NCBI GenBank assembly: GCA_964457225.1
Contig: CAYWEM010000002.1
Coordinates: 124,001 to 188,000 of the forward strand
Direction of reading: 5' to 3'
Origin: CAYWEM01 sp964457225
GTDB lineage: Bacteria; Acidobacteriota; Aminicenantia; UBA2199
DNA: 64,000 nucleotides
The notes beneath the pieces are model-generated. The model did no database searches. It was not told the DNA's origin and saw only the letters and a list, made by a program, of their open reading frames with translations. Of this stretch, positions 16,447-25,977 are shown one piece after another (position 1 is the first letter of the stretch; every line of letters starts with the position of its first letter). The position numbers and the translations under genes were made by a program.

Positions 16447-17754
16447 TCAGCGGATGACCCCGCCCGGCAATGACGGCAGGAAAGGACTTAAGGGCAAGGG
16501 CCCCATGAAATCGGGAGCACCCTGGTTGAGCGCCGCGCTGATTTCCCTGACGAATTCCTTGAAAGCCGGCAGTTCGTCCTTTTTGATCGGATCCCGTGAA
16601 GGCGGCTGGAAGGACAGGGGGTTGATGAAGCGCCCATTGTGCTGCAGACCATAATGCAGGTGGGGACCGGTCGACAGGCCTGTACTGCCCACGTAGCCTA
16701 TCAGTTGCCCCTGGCTGACCCGCTGTCCGGAACGCAGGCCGGGGGCAAAACGGCTCAGGTGGTAATAATGGCTGTGGTAACGGTTGGGGTGGCGGATTAT
16801 GATGAACCTGCCCCGACTGCGGTCTGTGCCGGCCTGCTGCACGACTCCCGAGGCCGTCGAGCGGATCGGGGTGCCGCTCGGAGCTCCGAAATCAACGCCG
16901 TTGTGCTGTGCTGAAAAGCCGAGCACCGGATGACGGCGGTTGCCGAAACGCGAAGTTACCCTCATGAATGGCAGAGGACAGCGCAGAAACATCTTCTGCA
17001 CGGCGCGGCCGTCCGGGTGATAATAACCGAATTTCCCATCCGCAGTGGTGTAGCCCACCAGGGTCAAAACCCGGCCGCGGCTGATGAACTCGGAGGCCAG
17101 GATGGACTCGTAGCCGGCCGGGCGGCCGTCGAAATACTTTTTGTCCAGGAGCAGGGCGACCTGGTCTCCGGGCCTGATATCACGGTTGAAATCGATGTCG
17201 TATTCGTACAACTTGGCCACTGTTTCAGCCAGTTCCGGAAGTTCTCCGGCTTCGATGACCGCATCGAAAAGAGAATAGGAAATGTTCAGTTCTATTCTTT
17301 CACGGCTCAAGCGGTGGGGAATGGACCTCAGCGCGGCCACGAAGCCGTCTCCGTTTCTTCTGGCTTCCAGGTATGATTCGCGGCTGATCTGGTAGCGGAA
17401 ATTCTCCAGGCGGTTGCCGGAAAAAAGCAGGATTATTTCGTGGCCTGCCTTGATCCGGGCCAGGTCATGCGCCCGGCTGCTGTCACGGACCAGGCGCCTG
17501 GCGCAATCCGGTTCCACTCCGTGTTCCTGCAGCAGGTTGATGATCACCCGGCCCGGGGGGATGAGCAGGCTTTTTCTTACCTGGGTCATGACCGGAGCCG
17601 GCGGGCCGATGAACAGGTCGATCAGATCCAGGTCCTGTTCCTGAACTTCCGGGCCCCCGCCCGGTCGCAGAACGAGAAATGTCAGCAGGGGCGCAAGCAG
17701 CAGTGAGAGCAGCAACAGCCTGCGCCTGCGTTTGATCTGGCCGGGCAAGTGCAT
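16447..17754 (-). CDS. M23 (lysostaphin-type) metallopeptidase, membrane-anchored
   Basis: 435 residues. An N-terminal basic stretch and membrane segment (KRRRRLLLLSLLLAPLLTFLVL) anchors it in the inner membrane. A region with LysM-like and OapA-like strands (IINLLQEHGVEPDCARRLVRDS, LARIKAGHEIILLFSG, DIRPGDQVALLLDKKY) follows, as in MepM/YebA. The peptidase domain has SRFGNRRHPVLGFSAQHNGVDFGAP near 270-295 (H and D ligands) and the HxH in GPHLHYG near 366. It cuts peptidoglycan cross-links during wall growth. It is downstream of feoB by 81 bp on the same strand; weak ribosome site. Confidence 0.88.
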   Translation of the reverse strand: MHLPGQIKRRRRLLLLSLLLAPLLTFLVLRPGGGPEVQEQDLDLIDLFIGPPAPVMTQVRKSLLIPPGRVIINLLQEHGVEPDCARRLVRDSSRAHDLARIKAGHEIILLFSGNRLENFRYQISRESYLEARRNGDGFVAALRSIPHRLSRERIELNISYSLFDAVIEAGELPELAETVAKLYEYDIDFNRDIRPGDQVALLLDKKYFDGRPAGYESILASEFISRGRVLTLVGYTTADGKFGYYHPDGRAVQKMFLRCPLPFMRVTSRFGNRRHPVLGFSAQHNGVDFGAPSGTPIRSTASGVVQQAGTDRSRGRFIIIRHPNRYHSHYYHLSRFAPGLRSGQRVSQGQLIGYVGSTGLSTGPHLHYGLQHNGRFINPLSFQPPSRDPIKKDELPAFKEFVREISAALNQGAPDFMGPLPLSPFLPSLPGGVIR

Positions 17755-17835
17755 GAAATGATTTTATCCGATCAAAGCTTCATGCGCAAGGTCTGGCCAG
17801 GAATAAAAACCGTAAAAATCTGATTCCGGCCCGGT

Positions 17836-19764
17836 TCAGGGCAGCAGGCGCAGCAGGTGGCTGAGCAAGGTCGCCGCGAAAGTGGCCACCAGCAGGCTGA
17901 GACCGGCCGAGATCAGGGCCAGGCGATAGCCGAATTCACGCCACATGACCACCAGGGTGGCAAAGCAAGGAAAGTAGAGGGCGACGAAAACTATGAAGAC
18001 CGTCACCTGGTTGGGATTAAGCGGCAGTTCGGCCAGGGTCGGCGCCCCCAGGGCCTGGCCGGCCATGATCAGTATCAGTTCCTTGCGGAAAAAACCGAAC
18101 ACCAGCGTGGATCCCAATGCTTCCGGTAAACCGAGCAGGAAATTGAGCAGCGGGGCGCTGAGCCTGGACACGACCCGGTCCAATTGCAGTTGCTGCATCC
18201 ATGACATGGCCAGGCTGCCCAGAAGCAGGAAAGGCATGACATGCTTGAAAAAATCACGACAGCGGTACCAGGTCTTCTTCAAGGCCATTGCCGGAGAAGG
18301 CGGTTTCAGGTCGGGAATTTCCATGATCAGGCCCAGCGGTTTTCCCATAACCGAACTGAGCGCTTTTCCCACCAGGGCCACCAGCACCAGGATGAGCAGG
18401 AAAATGCCCATGGCCCGGAGTGGTCCGAGAAAGGCGGCGCTCAGGGCGAAGATGACGGCAATGCGGGCCGAACAGGGAATGAATGGGATCAGCAACCCGG
18501 TCAGGATGCGGTCACGCCTCGATTCCAGGATGCGGGTGGCGTAAATCGCCGGAACCGAACAACCGAAACCCAGGATGAATGCCGCGGTTGATTTGCCGTG
18601 CAGTCCGATACGATGCATGAAACCGTCCAGCAGAAAGGATATTCGGGACAGATAACCAGTATCCTCGCTGACTGCGGTTAAAAGAAGCAGGGGCAGGAAG
18701 TATGGCAGTACTATTCCTATCCCCCCGGCAAGTCCCTGGTAGAGGCCGTCGAGGGAAAGCCAGAGCAGGGGATGCTTGTCCTGAAGCGGCAGAATCAATT
18801 CAGCGACATGATCCAGCGGTATTTCCAGCCAGGCGCTCAGGTAGCGGCCGGAGGCGAAAACGACGCTGAAGAAGAACAAAAAGTACAGGCCCATGAAAAA
18901 GTGTCCGAAGTAGGGGTGCAGCAGGAACTGATCGAGAAGCTCCCTGACCGGAACCGCCGGTTGCCTGACGAAATGGGATATGGCTTCGGAGAGTTTCATG
19001 GCCAGGTGATGTCTTTCCTGGGAAATGGTCTCAAAGGTGTCCTGGAAATGCTCCTCATGGCTCAGCCTTTCCATTTCGGTAAGCTCAGGCTCGATCAGGG
19101 ACTTGAGATCCGCCGGAATCCGGTCCGGGTTTTCCATGGCCTTGATGGCGTAGTAACGGGGCGTCCCGACCAGTTCGGGAACGGGATTTTCATTGACTAT
19201 CTTTCTTTCCGCGCTCTGCAAAAGTTGTTCGATGTGACCTGAATAGGTGAGGACCCGCGGGCTGGTTTTGTTCTTCAGCATGTCGATGGCGGTTTCCAGC
19301 AGGCGGGTTACGCCGCGGCCGTATAGGGCCACGGTGGGCACGACCGGCAGTCCAAGGATTTCACTCAGTTTTTCAGTGTCGATGTTCAAGCCCTTGCGAT
19401 CAGCTTCATCCTGCTGGTTCAGGGCAATGACCATGGGCAGGCCCAGTTCCATGAGTTCCACGGTCAGTTCCAGGCTGCGGCTCAGAAAAGCGGCGTTGAC
19501 CACGTTGATAACCAGGTCGGTTTGCCCTGAAAGCAAATGGCGGCAGGTGACTTTTTCGGCCTCGTCGCCGGGATTGAGAGAGTAGAGGCCGGGCAGGTCG
19601 GTCAAGTGGAATTGCCGTCCGGAAAACTCCATGCGGCTGGAAAAGACTTCCACGGTGGTGCCGGAAAAATTCGAAGCTTCAGCCTTGATGTCTGAGAGAA
19701 CGTTGAAGAGGGTGCTTTTCCCGGCGTTCGGCTGGCCGACCAGCGCGGTCCTAATCGGATTCAT
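17836..19764 (-). CDS. feoB: Ferrous iron transporter FeoB
   Basis: 642 residues. The N-terminal G domain has GQPNAGKSTLFN (10-21), the FSGTTVE switch, DLPGLYSLNP and NQQDEAD (the NKxD position with a glutamine). A helical GDI-like spacer is followed by the membrane part with Gate regions: FLLDGFMHRIGLHGKSTAAFILGFGCSVPAIYATR contains the conserved GCSVPA Cys, and ERDR-like LESRRDRILTGLLIPFIPCSARIAVI follows. It moves Fe(II) across the inner membrane. It overlaps feoA by 14 bp. It is shorter than the E. coli protein (773) at the C-terminus; no FeoC gene is seen. Confidence 0.93.
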   Translation of the reverse strand: MNPIRTALVGQPNAGKSTLFNVLSDIKAEASNFSGTTVEVFSSRMEFSGRQFHLTDLPGLYSLNPGDEAEKVTCRHLLSGQTDLVINVVNAAFLSRSLELTVELMELGLPMVIALNQQDEADRKGLNIDTEKLSEILGLPVVPTVALYGRGVTRLLETAIDMLKNKTSPRVLTYSGHIEQLLQSAERKIVNENPVPELVGTPRYYAIKAMENPDRIPADLKSLIEPELTEMERLSHEEHFQDTFETISQERHHLAMKLSEAISHFVRQPAVPVRELLDQFLLHPYFGHFFMGLYFLFFFSVVFASGRYLSAWLEIPLDHVAELILPLQDKHPLLWLSLDGLYQGLAGGIGIVLPYFLPLLLLTAVSEDTGYLSRISFLLDGFMHRIGLHGKSTAAFILGFGCSVPAIYATRILESRRDRILTGLLIPFIPCSARIAVIFALSAAFLGPLRAMGIFLLILVLVALVGKALSSVMGKPLGLIMEIPDLKPPSPAMALKKTWYRCRDFFKHVMPFLLLGSLAMSWMQQLQLDRVVSRLSAPLLNFLLGLPEALGSTLVFGFFRKELILIMAGQALGAPTLAELPLNPNQVTVFIVFVALYFPCFATLVVMWREFGYRLALISAGLSLLVATFAATLLSHLLRLLP

Positions 19765-19996
19765 AGCTGACCGTTATGCGACTGGCCAGACCCCTGCCGA
19801 TGGCCACCTTGTTGGCCTGCTGGCTGATGTTGCGCACCAGTACCGGTCCATGCTGTGACCCGTTTTTTTTCTGCACCCGGTCTCCGACCTGCAGGCCAAG
19901 GGCCAGCAGTCTTTTTTTTGCTTCCAGGCCGGATTGAATGGCTGTTATGGTCAATTCAATTTCAGACGGAGCGGCGGCGAGTGTATTTTCAATCAT
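19751..19996 (-). CDS. feoA: FeoA, ferrous iron transport accessory protein
   Basis: 81 residues from the ATG at 19994-19996, the SH3-like FeoA domain: SEIELTITAIQSGLEAKKRLLALGLQVGDRV with the usual LxxLGL-xxGxxV core, then a strand GPVLVRNISQQANKVAIGRGLASRITV. The frame remains open for 18 more codons upstream, but the size and fold start fit this ATG. It is the first gene of feoAB and overlaps feoB by 14 bp. No clear Fur box was found in the short divergent spacer. Confidence 0.85.
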   Translation of the reverse strand: MIENTLAAAPSEIELTITAIQSGLEAKKRLLALGLQVGDRVQKKNGSQHGPVLVRNISQQANKVAIGRGLASRITVSYESD

Positions 19997-20091
19997 GTTT
20001 TTTCTGATTTGATGAACTGATATTTTACCGCATACACTCGGGGAAGTCAAACCAGTTCAACTTTTGCCGAAGTCCTGGGATTCAACTCAGC

Positions 20092-20120
20092 TTCTCAAGC
20101 TCAGTTGTTTAGGGTAAAAT
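20092..20120 (+). promoter_or_regulatory. Promoter candidate implying a leaderless transcript
   Basis: TTCTCA at 20092-20097 and TAAAAT at 20115-20120 with a 17-base spacer. Transcription would start about 20126-20128, on top of the ATG at 20127, and no Shine-Dalgarno lies at a normal distance. Confidence 0.4.
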
Positions 20121-20126
20121 GCCCTC

Positions 20127-23100
20127 ATGAAAAAATCTAATCCATTACTCCTTATAACCTTCTATGTAGTGTTGCTGGCCTTTCCGATGTTTCAGCCGGC
20201 CGAGGCGGGCCGGAACAACCTCCTGGTCAACGGTGATTTCGAACAGGGCCTGGATTTTCCCCTGGCCTGGAATCCGGGCCAGCCCGATCAAGTTTCCATG
20301 ATCAGCCTGGATGAACAGAATGTCCGCAAGGGCAGGCGCTCAATCAGCATAAACGCCGCATCCCCGGTCCAGGCGACCCTGGTCTCCGACCCGGTAAGCC
20401 TGGAAGTCGGCGCGGTGTACAAACTCAGCGCCTGGATCAGAACCGCCGGGCTGTTTTCCGATAAAGCCCGGGTTTATCCGACCGCCCTGCCGGCCTGCCT
20501 CTCAATGGCTTCCTTTCCCTTCACCAACTCTTCTCCTGCAGTCGGCGCCGACTCTGACTGGCGCAAGTCGGAAGTTATGTTCGTGGCCACCGCCGCAACT
20601 GACCGGGTTCAGTTGCACCTGGGGCGCAACGGCACGGCCGTCGGCCGGGCCTGGTTTGACGAGGTGCGCCTGGAAAAAGTCGAGGACATCGCCGAATTCA
20701 TTCCAATGGAAACGGTTCGCTGGTTCGGCCCCGGGTTTCGTTACCATGATCGGGGCTGGACCTTCCTGCATATAGAAGGGGAACCCTATGAACGGGGTTA
20801 CCAGCACGGTTTCCTGCTGGCTGATGAAATCGCGGAATACGCCTTCAAACTCGGTTTTGAAAAAAACCGCGCCGCCCCGAACCAGGGTTGGTCGGATCTG
20901 CGTTTCCTGACCGACTCTCTTTTCCTGCGCCGTTTTGAAGAAGAATACCTGCTGGAGATGCGTGGTATCGCCGACGGCATGGCCGGACGGGAAGTCAAAC
21001 TGTTCGGTCGAAAACCAGATCTGCTGGACATTGCTGTGCTCAATTCCAGTATCGACCTGGGCCAGCTCGGTTCGGCCCTGCGGGTTACCCCGAATGCATT
21101 GTCCGGGCGTAATTTCATGCGCCAGGAAGATGAAATGCTGTTGTCTGACAGCTTCAACAAGTGTTCATCCTTCGTGGCCACGGGCCGGTCCACCCGGGAC
21201 GGCCGCCTGGTTTTCGGCCAGATTTTCATGTGGGGCGGATACACCGGGGTACACTGGGACCTGGTCATTGACATTCAGCCGACTTCCGGGCACCGCCTGG
21301 TCATGCACAGTTTCCCCGGTGGGATTCATTCCGGCGCCGATTTCTACATCAATTCCGCCGGCATCATCATCGGTGAAACCACGGTCAGCCAGACTCCCTT
21401 CAACCAGGACGGCAGTCCCCAGTCCAACCGCATCCGCAAGGCCGCCCAGTACGCTTCCAGTTTCGCCGAGGTGGTCGATATCTTAAGCCTTGACAACAAC
21501 GGCATGTACACCAATGACTGGACCATGGGCGACACCAAGACAGATGAGGGGGCCAACTTCCTGCTCGGCACGGCCAAATCAAGGCTGTGGCGAACCGGTC
21601 ACGGGGAGCATCCGGCCGACACTCCCGGTGGGCTGAGGGATTTCATCTGGGCCAACAACAACAACCGGGATCCGGAAGTGCGCAAGGAATACCTGGCCCA
21701 GGCTGACAACGCTCCGTTTGACTTGATATTCCGGCCTGCAAACCGCGATGTCGCCTTCCAGGAGTTCTTCCGGCAATACGGCGACGGCGGTATCGATATA
21801 CAGGCCGCGGTTGAATTATGGGCCTCGTCTCCGGTCAACCGTCCCCATGCCTGCGACGGCAAGCTGACCAGCTCGGAAATGGCGGAAAAACTCGTTTTCC
21901 TGGCCCATTACGGTAAGACCACCCTGCGCGAAAAGAAAGTGGGCGGTCGTTTCATTGCCGATCAGCCCGGGGCCCGGCCGCATTATGGACTTGGTTACGC
22001 AGCCTTCAGCCCGATCTACATAACCAGGGCATTACAGGAGCGGCGCGGCAGGACCGTTGCCGGCAAAGCGGGCGGCCGGGAAACCGGCAAAATCGATTTT
22101 GACGCCGCCGTCCTGGCCGCGCTCAGCTTTCCGAAACGATCTCTCTGGCAGAATACCGTTTTTCCGGCCCAAAGCGCAGACGGATGGTTCGTCAGCGCCA
22201 GCGCCGCTTATCACCGCCTGATTTCCGCCCTGCCCGATAACCCGGAGAAGGCAGCCGAGTACCTGTCCTCGGCCCTGAACGAATTGAATTGCCGTTATCT
22301 CTACCTGCGGGAGCGGGAAGAAGAAATCAGCCCGCTGGAAGCGCGCCAGGTCTACGACCGGTACGGCCATTATGACTTTTCCCGGATCAAGGGCGTAATT
22401 CTCCTGCATCAACTGCGCCTGCGCCTGGGCAACCGGGATTTCGCCGCCCTGCTCAACGAGATCCACGATAAATTTGCCGGCAGGGAAATGAGCACGGCGG
22501 ATTTCATGGCTGTACTGGGCCGCCGGAACAAGTCACTGCCGCGCCTGGCCGCCCAGTGGCTTGAGAGAAAGGGGATACCCGAACCCAGGCTGAAGGTCAG
22601 GGTGACCGGGAGCGGCCGGGAATGGCGGGTCAGCCTGCAGCTTGACCAGGATCGGGACTACTACGATTTCATTACCAGTGTGAACATAGAAACCGGGGCC
22701 GGTGTTTTCTCCCGCCGGGTTGAAGTCAGCGGTCGCAGCAGTGTCCACGTTTTCAAGCTTCCCGCGAAACCATTGAAACTGGTTTTCAATCCCGGTAGTG
22801 ATGTTTTGCTGGCCAGGGAAAACTACTACACTTTTGCCAATGTTTTTGACGATTTTCAACACGGCCTGATAGTTTACGGCAGCGCCAGGTACGCCGAGGC
22901 CTTGCGGGTCATGGCCCTGAACTGGCAGGAAGTGCTGGCCGAAGCATTCCTGGAGATACTTCTGCCGGTGGCCAAGGACTGCGAGGTGGAAATTCCGGCA
23001 CTGGCTGAAAAAGACCTGTTTCTGCTGGGCGGCCCTGCCGACAATACCCTCAGTGCGGCCCTGGCCGCGGCGGCCAAACTGCCTGTGCAGGCGGGCCGGG

Positions 23101-23336
23101 ACAGTTTCCAGTGGCGCGGCCGAACCTATTCCGATGCCGATGACGGCCTGATGCTTGCTTTCCCCAACCCCTTCAACCCTGAAAGAACCGCCTATCTTTT
23201 CCTGGGCAACAGCGCCCTGCAACTGCACTGGATGACCGCTTCCTACAGGCGCGGCCTGCCTGCCTGGGCTCTATTCAAAGGCAACCAGGTGATTGAACAG
23301 GGTTATATCCAGGATGAAACAGAATTAAACAGATAA
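20127..23336 (+). CDS. Large secreted C45/phospholipase B-like hydrolase with N-terminal jelly-roll domain
   Basis: 1069 residues. A signal peptide (LLLITFYVVLLAFPMFQPAEA) is followed by a carbohydrate-binding-like beta domain (NLLVNGDFEQGLDFPLAW through GRAWFDEVRLEKV, about 30-190). The catalytic region has EPYERGYQHGFLLADEI near 221-235, a helix FEEEYLLEMRGIADGMAG, and NKCSSFVATGRSTRDGRLVFGQIFMWG, where Cys346 aligns with the nucleophile of C45 acyltransferases and phospholipase B-like proteins. These are Ntn hydrolases that usually activate by self-cleavage before the Cys. The C-terminal 400 residues are helical then beta-rich and unassigned. It may act on N-acyl or lipid-linked substrates in the periplasm. 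The next gene starts 5 bp later. Confidence 0.75.
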   Translation: MKKSNPLLLITFYVVLLAFPMFQPAEAGRNNLLVNGDFEQGLDFPLAWNPGQPDQVSMISLDEQNVRKGRRSISINAASPVQATLVSDPVSLEVGAVYKLSAWIRTAGLFSDKARVYPTALPACLSMASFPFTNSSPAVGADSDWRKSEVMFVATAATDRVQLHLGRNGTAVGRAWFDEVRLEKVEDIAEFIPMETVRWFGPGFRYHDRGWTFLHIEGEPYERGYQHGFLLADEIAEYAFKLGFEKNRAAPNQGWSDLRFLTDSLFLRRFEEEYLLEMRGIADGMAGREVKLFGRKPDLLDIAVLNSSIDLGQLGSALRVTPNALSGRNFMRQEDEMLLSDSFNKCSSFVATGRSTRDGRLVFGQIFMWGGYTGVHWDLVIDIQPTSGHRLVMHSFPGGIHSGADFYINSAGIIIGETTVSQTPFNQDGSPQSNRIRKAAQYASSFAEVVDILSLDNNGMYTNDWTMGDTKTDEGANFLLGTAKSRLWRTGHGEHPADTPGGLRDFIWANNNNRDPEVRKEYLAQADNAPFDLIFRPANRDVAFQEFFRQYGDGGIDIQAAVELWASSPVNRPHACDGKLTSSEMAEKLVFLAHYGKTTLREKKVGGRFIADQPGARPHYGLGYAAFSPIYITRALQERRGRTVAGKAGGRETGKIDFDAAVLAALSFPKRSLWQNTVFPAQSADGWFVSASAAYHRLISALPDNPEKAAEYLSSALNELNCRYLYLREREEEISPLEARQVYDRYGHYDFSRIKGVILLHQLRLRLGNRDFAALLNEIHDKFAGREMSTADFMAVLGRRNKSLPRLAAQWLERKGIPEPRLKVRVTGSGREWRVSLQLDQDRDYYDFITSVNIETGAGVFSRRVEVSGRSSVHVFKLPAKPLKLVFNPGSDVLLARENYYTFANVFDDFQHGLIVYGSARYAEALRVMALNWQEVLAEAFLEILLPVAKDCEVEIPALAEKDLFLLGGPADNTLSAALAAAAKLPVQAGRDSFQWRGRTYSDADDGLMLAFPNPFNPERTAYLFLGNSALQLHWMTASYRRGLPAWALFKGNQVIEQGYIQDETELNR

Positions 23337-23341
23337 GTGAT

Positions 23342-25396
23342 ATGCCGGCCCGCTTTCTGAAAAAGATCGCCAGTTCGGCGCCGTTTTTTTTGCTTTTGCT
23401 CGTTTTCGGAGTTTACAGTAAGGCGGAAAAGGAAAAGCCGGTGCTTTACCGCTGGCCCCTGTCCATCAACAACGGTTTCAGCTCGGCTTTCCTGGAATTC
23501 AGGCCCACCCATTTTCATGCCGGCATTGATTTCCGTACTTTTCAGAAAACCGGATACCCGGTTTTCGCCATAGCTTCCGGGGTTATTCACCAGATCAGGG
23601 TGGACAAGCGCGGTGCCGGCCGGGGGCTTTACCTGCGCCACCATGACGGGCGGAGCTCGATATACTTCCACCTGGAACGCTTCATTCCGCCCTTGGAAGA
23701 TCTGGTCGTAAACAGGCAGGCCGCATCCGGGCGCAAATACTTCGGATTGCAGCAGGTCAATCCGCCCCTGGAAGTCAAGGCCGGTCAAGTGATCGCCTAC
23801 AGCGGTGAAACAGGCAGCGGTTTTCCACACCTGCACCTGGAAATAAGAGATGCTTCGGATGCCGCGCTCAATCCTTTTGACCTGTTGTCATTCCCCGCGC
23901 CCGACCGTAATCCGCCGCGCCTTGAAAACCTCGTTTTTCGAAGCCGCGGGCCGACCCTGGTGGACGGCCGCTTGGGTGAAAGGGTCGTTCCCCTGCAACT
24001 GCGGGGCAAGAGTTATGCTCCGGCCTGGGAACCGGTTGTCAGCGGCCCGGTCGACCTGGTACTTCAGGCCTGGGATACAGCCGACACCGGGATGCGGGTG
24101 GCACCCCGCAGCGTCAGGCTCAGTCTGAACGGAACTCCGCTGTTCCAACTGCAGGCCGATAAAGTCAGGCGCTCGGACAACATCCAGTCCGGCCTGGTTT
24201 TCGACCTGCAGCGTTCCCGATCCGGTTCCTATGCCTACAATCTTTTTTACCAGCCTGGTTACGAACTGGAGAAGCTGAAAAGCTGTCAGGAAAGAATTTT
24301 CCAGGTCTTGCCCCTGGGCCGGCACCTGCTTGAAATCGAAGTCATCGATTTTTTCGGCAACCTGGCCCGGGCCGAGGTCCCGTTTCGAAAAGCCGCACCC
24401 GATTACCACCGGTCAGGCGGCCAGGTTTCCTTCTCTTCAGAAGGCGGACAACCGAATGCCCCGGCCTGCCGCCTGTTCGTCAACCGGGACCGGCTTTTTG
24501 TGATCAGCGAAAAAACCGGCCTGCCGCCTGAACAGGTTAAACTGCGTCTCAAAGGCGGCCGATCCGAATTGTTTTATACGGCGGAGCAATCCCGGGACGG
24601 ATTCTTTTTCGAGGTGAAATTGCCAGGACTGCTGGACGGGGACAGGTATGCGCTGGAGTTTCAAACCCCTGCCGGCCTGATTCCGGCCTCGGCTGAAGCA
24701 TCGGACCTGGTGCTGCTCCTGCTCGGCGGAATAGAAAAACAGCGCTTGCAGCTTGATGGTTTCCTCGCTGAATTCGGTCCGCGGGCGGCCCGTGAGCCCA
24801 GACTGCTGGTCGCGCGCCGGGTGCGGGTTAAAAGTGAATTCCCCCTGGAAGCCCCGGCAATAGAATTGAACCCGGCCTATCTGCCCTTTCTGGATACCTC
24901 GACTATCAGTTTCAGCGCCTCTGATGGTCTGGCCCGGCCGATTCAGGTCGGGATATTCAAGAAATCATATATGAACGATCAATGGCATTATCAGCACACG
25001 GTTTTTGACCGTAACAGCCGGGTTTTCCAGTCAAGTCTTCGTTCCGCCGGGACCTATGCACTGCTGAGAGATGTTTACCCACCGGACATTGTATTTCCCG
25101 AACAAGTTGACCGCGGTCGATCGGAATTGATCGTCGATATCAGCGATCGGGGCAAGGGGATTGACGATGAGAGCCTGCGGGTAACCCTGGATGGAGTTTT
25201 ACTGGATTGTGAATACGATCATGATCGCAGGCAGGTCCGCCTGGAAGGAATCGAACCGGCCGGAGAGCGGGAAAGGGTCCTGGTGGTCTCAGTGTCAGAC
25301 CTGGCCGGCAATACCAGCACGGAAACCAGGCGCATTCCGCCCTTGATCGAAGTTTTGCGACAAGAAACTGCGACAAGCAAGCAGGGGACAAATTGA
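23342..25396 (+). CDS. Secreted M23 family metallopeptidase with long C-terminal beta domains
   Basis: 684 residues. A signal segment (FFLLLLVFGVYSKA) is followed directly by the M23 domain: NNGFSSAFLEFRPTHFHAGIDFRTFQKTGYPVFAIASGVI near 44-82 (H and D ligands) and GFPHLHLEIRD near 160-168 (HxH). The domain is split by about 40 extra residues (VVNRQAASGRKYFGLQQVNPP). The C-terminal two thirds is beta-rich, with Ig-like repeats (ARPIQVGIFKKSY, SRVFQSSLRSAGTYALLRD, LIVDISDRGKGIDDESLRVTLDGV). This architecture is common in Bacteroidota and Acidobacteriota-type peptidases. It starts 5 bp after the C45-type gene and its stop codon overlaps the next start. Confidence 0.85.
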   Translation: MPARFLKKIASSAPFFLLLLVFGVYSKAEKEKPVLYRWPLSINNGFSSAFLEFRPTHFHAGIDFRTFQKTGYPVFAIASGVIHQIRVDKRGAGRGLYLRHHDGRSSIYFHLERFIPPLEDLVVNRQAASGRKYFGLQQVNPPLEVKAGQVIAYSGETGSGFPHLHLEIRDASDAALNPFDLLSFPAPDRNPPRLENLVFRSRGPTLVDGRLGERVVPLQLRGKSYAPAWEPVVSGPVDLVLQAWDTADTGMRVAPRSVRLSLNGTPLFQLQADKVRRSDNIQSGLVFDLQRSRSGSYAYNLFYQPGYELEKLKSCQERIFQVLPLGRHLLEIEVIDFFGNLARAEVPFRKAAPDYHRSGGQVSFSSEGGQPNAPACRLFVNRDRLFVISEKTGLPPEQVKLRLKGGRSELFYTAEQSRDGFFFEVKLPGLLDGDRYALEFQTPAGLIPASAEASDLVLLLLGGIEKQRLQLDGFLAEFGPRAAREPRLLVARRVRVKSEFPLEAPAIELNPAYLPFLDTSTISFSASDGLARPIQVGIFKKSYMNDQWHYQHTVFDRNSRVFQSSLRSAGTYALLRDVYPPDIVFPEQVDRGRSELIVDISDRGKGIDDESLRVTLDGVLLDCEYDHDRRQVRLEGIEPAGERERVLVVSVSDLAGNTSTETRRIPPLIEVLRQETATSKQGTN

Positions 25397-25977
25397 TAAA
25401 AACACTATCAGCCTGCCTGCTGGTCCTTTTTTTAACCGCCTGCCTGCCCAGGCCACCGTTGGAAAGCGACGCTGCCGGCCTGCAGGGCGGGACGGTGAGT
25501 CTGCGCTTTGTTTTCAGGTCGGAAACTGACAAGCAGAGCGGCAGGCTGAACTGGCAGTACGATGACCGTCAGGCCAGGTTCGTTGTTTTCGGGCCCCTAA
25601 ACCAGGTGGTGTTCGAACTTTACGTCAGTTGCGAACAGACCACCCTGGTCAGGCGCCGGGGCAGACTATTCTGGCAGGGGGATTTTCAAGACTTGATGCT
25701 GGCACTCTGGGGTTTGAACCTGAGTTACAGCCGCATAGAAGACATTTTTTTCCGGCTCCGGGGCGGTACGGATCAGGACGGCCTGAAGGTTGAACTGGTC
25801 ACCAGCGGCGATGAAGTGGCGGCCGCGGTGGTAAGGTCGGATGCCGGAATTCTCGAATTGAAAGTAATACGGCACCAGCGGCGGGCCGGGGTCTTGATCC
25901 GCAGGCCCGATTTGTCCGGGTATTCCCGGCGCGGGCTGGATGAACTGACCGGTTCAGGGGAGTTGGCGGATGACTGA
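25393..25977 (+). CDS. LolB-like outer-membrane lipoprotein
   Basis: 194 residues starting with TTG at 25393, which overlaps the TGA of the peptidase gene; AGGGG is just upstream. The signal peptide has the lipobox LTAC (SACLLVLFLTAC), so the mature protein is lipidated. The body follows LolB order: SLRFVFRSETDKQSGRLNWQYDDRQARFVVFGPLNQVVFEL, then GRLFWQGDFQDLMLALWGLNLSYSRIEDIFFRLRG. LolB inserts lipoproteins into the outer membrane. Its place just before ispE and prs copies the lolB-ispE-prs order of gammaproteobacteria, which supports the call. Sequence similarity alone would be weak. Confidence 0.6.
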   Translation: MIKTLSACLLVLFLTACLPRPPLESDAAGLQGGTVSLRFVFRSETDKQSGRLNWQYDDRQARFVVFGPLNQVVFELYVSCEQTTLVRRRGRLFWQGDFQDLMLALWGLNLSYSRIEDIFFRLRGGTDQDGLKVELVTSGDEVAAAVVRSDAGILELKVIRHQRRAGVLIRRPDLSGYSRRGLDELTGSGELADD

